Positions 12,913 through 16,325 of a stretch of 16,325 nucleotides of DNA are shown here, piece after piece. The stretch covers positions 1-16,325 of the forward strand of contig JBHIFE010000025.1 of assembly GCA_046760985.1 (NCBI GenBank). Reading direction: 5' to 3'. Origin of the DNA: JBHIFE01 sp046760985. GTDB taxonomy: Bacteria > Chloroflexota > Dehalococcoidia > Dehalococcoidales > RBG-16-60-22. The notes beneath the pieces were generated by a model. It was not told where the DNA came from. It saw only the letters and a list, made by a program, of their open reading frames with translations, and ran no database searches. The stretch's first letter is position 1, and each line of letters starts with the position of its first letter. The position numbers and the translations under genes are program-made.

Positions 12913-13461
12913 TTAAGATTTGCGCTTGTCAAAGTCATCCAAATCAAGAGTGTTAATGAAATCATAGAAAGCCGACAGCTTTTTCATTTCCTCTTCGCTC
13001 ACCCTCTTCTCCTTACCACCAGCCTCTTCTGTTTCTTCAAGAATAGGTTTTCCTGTTTCCTCATCTAGCAGAATACCAGCTTTATCCAGAACCGCCTCAT
13101 CGACATAAATAGGTACTTGAGCCCGCACTGCTAGTGCCAGGGCATCGCTGGGGCGAGAGTCAATTTCTATTTGTCCCCCATCTATATTGAGAATAATTTT
13201 GGCATAAAAAGTATCACTCTTAAGGTCACTGACAATAATGGAGTCCACAGTAGCTCCTAATCTGTCAATAACCGAGCTGAGCAAGTCATGAGTTAGAGGT
13301 CTTGGCACATTAACACCCTGCAACTTTACGGCTATAGCATCGGCTTCCGCAGCACCGATCCATATAGGCAAATAACGCCCTGCCCTCTTTTCTTTCAGAA
13401 TCACCACTCGTTGATAGTTCATTAAACTAACCCGGATGCTGTCAATGGTCATCTCTATCAT
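12913..13461 (-). CDS. Bifunctional nuclease (BFN/DUF151) family protein
   Basis: A 182-residue protein. Residues 1-130 match the DUF151/BFN domain: 'RYLPIWIGAAEADAIA' (29-44), 'RPLTHDLL' (54-61) and 'DSRPSDALALAVR' (101-113) are the three signature blocks. The name comes from plant homologues with RNase and DNase activity; in bacteria the role is undefined. The C-terminal ~50 residues are acidic and charged ('EETEEAGGKEKRVSEEEMKK'), ending in a short conserved-looking helix 'FYDFINTLDLDDF'. This tail is outside the family core. ATG at 13461 has a GGGAGGT site upstream. It is the first gene of a two-gene unit with the zinc-ribbon protein. Confidence 0.9.
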   Translation of the reverse strand: MIEMTIDSIRVSLMNYQRVVILKEKRAGRYLPIWIGAAEADAIAVKLQGVNVPRPLTHDLLSSVIDRLGATVDSIIVSDLKSDTFYAKIILNIDGGQIEIDSRPSDALALAVRAQVPIYVDEAVLDKAGILLDEETGKPILEETEEAGGKEKRVSEEEMKKLSAFYDFINTLDLDDFDKRKS

Positions 13462-13493
13462 AGCCAGACCTCCCTATTTTCAGCGGCATTCTA

Positions 13494-13523
13494 ATTCTAC
13501 GTTACCTAGCTTACCATTGTCAA
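13494..13523 (-). promoter_or_regulatory. Sigma70-type promoter for the BFN gene
   Basis: On the minus strand a perfect TTGACA (13523-13518), an 18-base spacer and TAGAAT (13499-13494) precede the gene by about 33 bases. A second TTGACA a few bases upstream has no good -10 partner. Confidence 0.65.
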
Positions 13524-13607
13524 CTAAAAAATAACAGATTCTTTGTCAATTCCACCCCTTTCTTTAGATATTCGCCCTAGCCCCTCCTTTCAAGCAGAAA
13601 GGGAATA

Positions 13608-13616
13608 TGGTATAAT
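13608..13616 (+). promoter_or_regulatory. Extended -10 promoter for dgt-dnaG
   Basis: TGGTATAAT is an extended -10 (TGn plus a perfect TATAAT). The -35 region (about 13588-13593, TTTCAA) is poor, as is common for extended -10 promoters. A start near 13623 would give a 68-base leader before the GTG. The remaining spacer between this and the divergent BFN promoter shows nothing else clear. Confidence 0.6.
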
Positions 13617-13690
13617 AAACACTACTAAAGTTAATCTCATTGATACGCCCGAGAGATAATTGCTAACGCAGAAGAGAGATTAGAAACTTA

Positions 13691-14752
13691 GTGGTTAGGC
13701 AGCTTGATATCCGCCAAATAAGCGAAGAAAGGGAAGAAAGCCTCTCTCCTTATGCCGCAAAAAGTAAGCTGTCAAAAGGCAGGCTCAGACCAGAAGAACC
13801 CTGCCCAATAAGAACAGCCTTCCAGCGTGACCGAGACCGCATTATACATAGCAAAGCATTTCGGCGTCTCAAGCATAAGACACAGGTTTTCATTGCCCCC
13901 CTGGGCGACCACTACGTAACCCGGCTTACCCATACTCTGGAAGTCTCTCAAATAGCCCGAACCATAGCTCGAGCCCTAAATCTTAACGAGGACTTGACTG
14001 AGGCAATTGCCCTAGGTCATGACTTGGGACACACTCCCTTTGGTCATGTGGGTGAGGATGTCTTGAATGAACTCTATTACCAGGGATTCAGACACAATGA
14101 GCAAAGCCTGCGGGTTGTTGACGTCTTAGAAAAAGATGGTCAAGGACTGAATCTCACTTGGGAGGTGAGAGACGGCATCCTAAATCACTCTAAGACAAGG
14201 GTGGATATTCTAGGAGAAGACTGGGGGAAAATGAATACCCTTGAGGGTGAGGTGTGCAAGATTGCTGATATAGTTGCCTATATCAACCATGACATTGGTG
14301 ATGCCATAAGAGCTGGCATTATCACCGAGCGAGATTTACCACTTTCCGCCGTTAAAGTACTGGGCATTTCTCACTCGCAGCGCATTAACGCCATGGTCTC
14401 CGATATTATTGACAACTCGTGGGGAGCTACCGGTTATGCTACAATTAAGACAGATAAACCTACTATAAGTATGAGTCCTCAAATTTTGGAGGCAGCAAAT
14501 AGTCTCCGTGAATTCCTTTTTGAGCGAGTATACAACCTGCAGGCGGCACAGGAGGAGACAGAAAGGGCAAGAGAAACAATTTGCCTACTATACAGCCACC
14601 TCAAAGAACATGAGGGCAAGTTGCCATTAGAATATCGTGCCTGTAGTGATGATACAGAACGGCGAGTAGTTGATTATATCGCCGGTATGACTGACCAATA
14701 TGCCCTGAGACTGGCTGAAGAACTCAAAAAGGCAAACTTGAACAAAGGTTAG
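13691..14752 (+). CDS. dgt: Deoxyguanosinetriphosphate triphosphohydrolase-like protein (HD domain)
   Basis: A 353-residue HD-superfamily dNTP triphosphohydrolase, expected to split dNTPs into nucleoside and triphosphate. The family opening is clear: 'YAAKSKLSKGR' and 'IRTAFQRDRDRIIHSKAFRRLKHKTQVF' region (~40-67). Metal ligands of the HD domain are His81 (RLTHTLEVSQ), His110-Asp111 (GHDLGHTPFGH) and Asp193 (IADIVAYINHDIGD). The length fits the shorter 'dGTPase-like type 2' subgroup rather than the ~500-residue E. coli Dgt, so the true substrate range is uncertain. The start is a GTG at 13691 with a poor, distant GAGAG site. It is followed 40 bases on by dnaG, a pairing well known in several bacterial phyla, which links dNTP control with replication. 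Confidence 0.92.
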   Translation: MVRQLDIRQISEEREESLSPYAAKSKLSKGRLRPEEPCPIRTAFQRDRDRIIHSKAFRRLKHKTQVFIAPLGDHYVTRLTHTLEVSQIARTIARALNLNEDLTEAIALGHDLGHTPFGHVGEDVLNELYYQGFRHNEQSLRVVDVLEKDGQGLNLTWEVRDGILNHSKTRVDILGEDWGKMNTLEGEVCKIADIVAYINHDIGDAIRAGIITERDLPLSAVKVLGISHSQRINAMVSDIIDNSWGATGYATIKTDKPTISMSPQILEAANSLREFLFERVYNLQAAQEETERARETICLLYSHLKEHEGKLPLEYRACSDDTERRVVDYIAGMTDQYALRLAEELKKANLNKG

Positions 14753-14792
14753 TTATCCAGGGAAGATTGAGGGGGAGGTAGTATATAAAGAG

Positions 14793-16325
14793 ATGAGCGT
14801 CATAACTGAGGTAAAACAAAAGACTGACATTGTCGATGTTGCCAGCCAGTACGTCTCTTTGAAAAAAGCGGGACGGAATCTCAGCGGACTATGCCCGTTC
14901 CACAGCGAAAAACACCCCTCTTTCTTCATCTATCCTGAACAGCAGAGCTGGCATTGCTTCGGCTGTAATACTGGTGGCGATGTTTTCTCATTTGTGATGA
15001 AGAAGGAGAACATTGGCTTCGGGGATGCGCTGCGTCTCCTCGCCCAAAGAACGGGGGTTACCATCCCATCAAGATTTGAACAGGAGGAGAGGAAGGGGGA
15101 GAAAGAGAAGTTATATCAAGTTAACGAGGCTGCTGCCCAATATTTCCATAATCTACTTCTTAACTCCCCAGATGGGAAAAAGGCGCGAAGTTATCTAGCC
15201 AGTCGGGGGTTCTCAGCCAAAACCATCGCTGACTTTCAACTAGGCTTTAGCCTGAATAGCCGGGAATCCCTAAAGCAATATCTATCGGAGAGAGGCTATG
15301 CCAAGGAGGAACTATTAACCGCAGGTCTAATGGTAGAGGCGGAAGACGGTAAGACGTACGACCGCTTTCGCAATAAGCTAATGTTCCCCATACTGGATAT
15401 CAAGGGGCGCGTCATTGGTTTTGGTGCCAGGGTGCTTGATGATTCACTACCCAAGTATGTTAACTCACCCCAAACACCAATCTTCGATAAGAGTAGTAAC
15501 CTCTATGGCGTAAACTTTGCCGCTGCCAGTATAAGGCAGCAGGATATGGCAGTGATTGTTGAAGGCTATATGGATGTTATTACCGCCCACCAAAATAGCT
15601 TCAGCAATGTAGTCGCCTCCATGGGAACCTCAGTTACTGAGAAACAGGTTAGTTTTCTGAAAAAGCTAACCAAGAATATGATTTTAGCCCTTGATGCCGA
15701 TGCTGCCGGAGAGGAAGCCATGCTACGGGGGGTAGGCTATGAAAATACCATCGGGGCTGAGGTAAAAGTCATCATACTACCTGAGGGGCAAGACCCCGAC
15801 GATGTTATTAAAACAGACACTAAAACTTGGCAGCAACTGATGGAAGACGCCTTGCCCATAGTTGATTACACTTTCAATATGGTTACCGCCAAACTGGATT
15901 TAACCACCGCTAGGGATAAGTCCTTAGCCGCTGATAAGCTGTTGCCCATCATTGCTGAGATAAAGGATAATATCCGCCGTGACCACTATCTACGAAAATT
16001 GACTAAACTAATAGGAACTAGCTATAATAATATGGAGGCTAGTTTAAAGGAATATTTGGCAAGACGCAAGGCTCAAAAGCCAAGAGAGATAGCTACTGCC
16101 CATGCCATGCATCCAATTGTATCCAAACCTCTGGAGGAATATTGCTTAGCTCTACTCTTGCAGCATCCCGAGCTTAAAGGTGGTGGTGAAAACTTTTCCC
16201 CGGAATACTTTGAAAATAGTGAAAACCGTGAAATCTTTATCGCCTGGCAGCAGGCTAAGGATCTAACATCACTTAAGGAAAACCTGGCTACAGCTATTCA
16301 TGAGCATCTTGATTCTCTCATAAAC
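14793..16325 (+). CDS. dnaG: DNA primase, partial (C-terminus beyond the window)
   Basis: The first 511 residues of DnaG, which makes RNA primers for replication. The N-terminal CHC2 zinc-binding domain is intact, with 'CPFH' (Cys34, His37) and 'CFGC' (Cys55, Cys58). The RNA-polymerase core follows with 'NKLMFPILDIKGRVIGFGAR' at ~192-211, then the TOPRIM fold with 'IVEGYMDVI' (Glu257) and 'ALDADAAG' (Asp301, Asp303), all catalytic metal ligands present. From about residue 430 the helicase-interacting C-terminal domain begins; it is cut at the window end. The start MSVITEVKQKTDIVDVASQY matches the family. The ribosome site is unusual: GGGGGAGG ends 14 bases before the ATG, and a closer AAAGAG abuts it. 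No frameshift is seen. Confidence 0.97.
   Translation, partial: MSVITEVKQKTDIVDVASQYVSLKKAGRNLSGLCPFHSEKHPSFFIYPEQQSWHCFGCNTGGDVFSFVMKKENIGFGDALRLLAQRTGVTIPSRFEQEERKGEKEKLYQVNEAAAQYFHNLLLNSPDGKKARSYLASRGFSAKTIADFQLGFSLNSRESLKQYLSERGYAKEELLTAGLMVEAEDGKTYDRFRNKLMFPILDIKGRVIGFGARVLDDSLPKYVNSPQTPIFDKSSNLYGVNFAAASIRQQDMAVIVEGYMDVITAHQNSFSNVVASMGTSVTEKQVSFLKKLTKNMILALDADAAGEEAMLRGVGYENTIGAEVKVIILPEGQDPDDVIKTDTKTWQQLMEDALPIVDYTFNMVTAKLDLTTARDKSLAADKLLPIIAEIKDNIRRDHYLRKLTKLIGTSYNNMEASLKEYLARRKAQKPREIATAHAMHPIVSKPLEEYCLALLLQHPELKGGGENFSPEYFENSENREIFIAWQQAKDLTSLKENLATAIHEHLDSLIN

Noticed and set aside
15013..15198. Short open frame of 61 codons on the plus strand
   Set aside because: It is an out-of-frame shadow inside dnaG, whose correct frame is open from 14793 to the window end with all primase motifs.

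Overview
The window is bacterial chromosome with dense, tightly packed housekeeping genes. It most likely comes from a Chloroflexota organism of the class Dehalococcoidia or a close relative. This is inferred from protein character (AtpD and AtpA signature variants, long subunit a, RF2 sequence), the dgt-dnaG pair and the radC / MA-peptidase / prfB / nfi cluster. No rRNA or other phylogenetic marker is present to prove it. No mobile element, CRISPR array, tRNA or rRNA was seen, and no gene-free stretch exceeds about 230 bases.

Layout. (1) 1-539 (-): N-terminal part of an oligopeptide-type ABC transporter lipoprotein, cut by the window edge. (2) 631-1134 (+): a small HPP-family membrane protein. 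(3) 1145-4797 (-): a compact operon read as nfi (endonuclease V), prfB (release factor 2, containing the classical +1 programmed frameshift), a secreted MA-type metallopeptidase and radC. (4) 4904-5451 (+): rpsP and khpA, divergent from nfi, with two good sigma70-type promoters lying back to back. (5) 5467-12405 (-): a complete F1Fo ATP synthase operon in the order atpZ/I-like, atpB, atpE, a 35-codon membrane mini-gene, atpF, atpH, atpA, atpG, atpD, atpC, with its own promoter at about 12433-12461. (6) 12559-13461 (-): a bifunctional-nuclease (DUF151) family protein followed by a small zinc-ribbon protein, ending in a rho-independent terminator just before the atp promoter. (7) 13691-16325 (+): a dGTPase-like HD hydrolase and DNA primase DnaG, the latter running off the window.

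The ATP synthase genes encode every structural subunit: a, c and b of Fo, and delta, alpha, gamma, beta and epsilon of F1. All key catalytic residues are visible. The c subunit carries the transport glutamate but lacks the usual Na+-ligand residues, so proton coupling is the better prediction.

The most interesting items are: the unannotated 35-aa hydrophobic protein with a strong ribosome binding site between atpE and atpF; the prfB recoding site, where ordinary gene calling loses the first 53 residues; and a predicted leaderless nfi transcript, whose promoter places the start site on the A of the ATG. I found no clear sign of an exotic defence or mobile system. The mini-gene is the best candidate for something undescribed.
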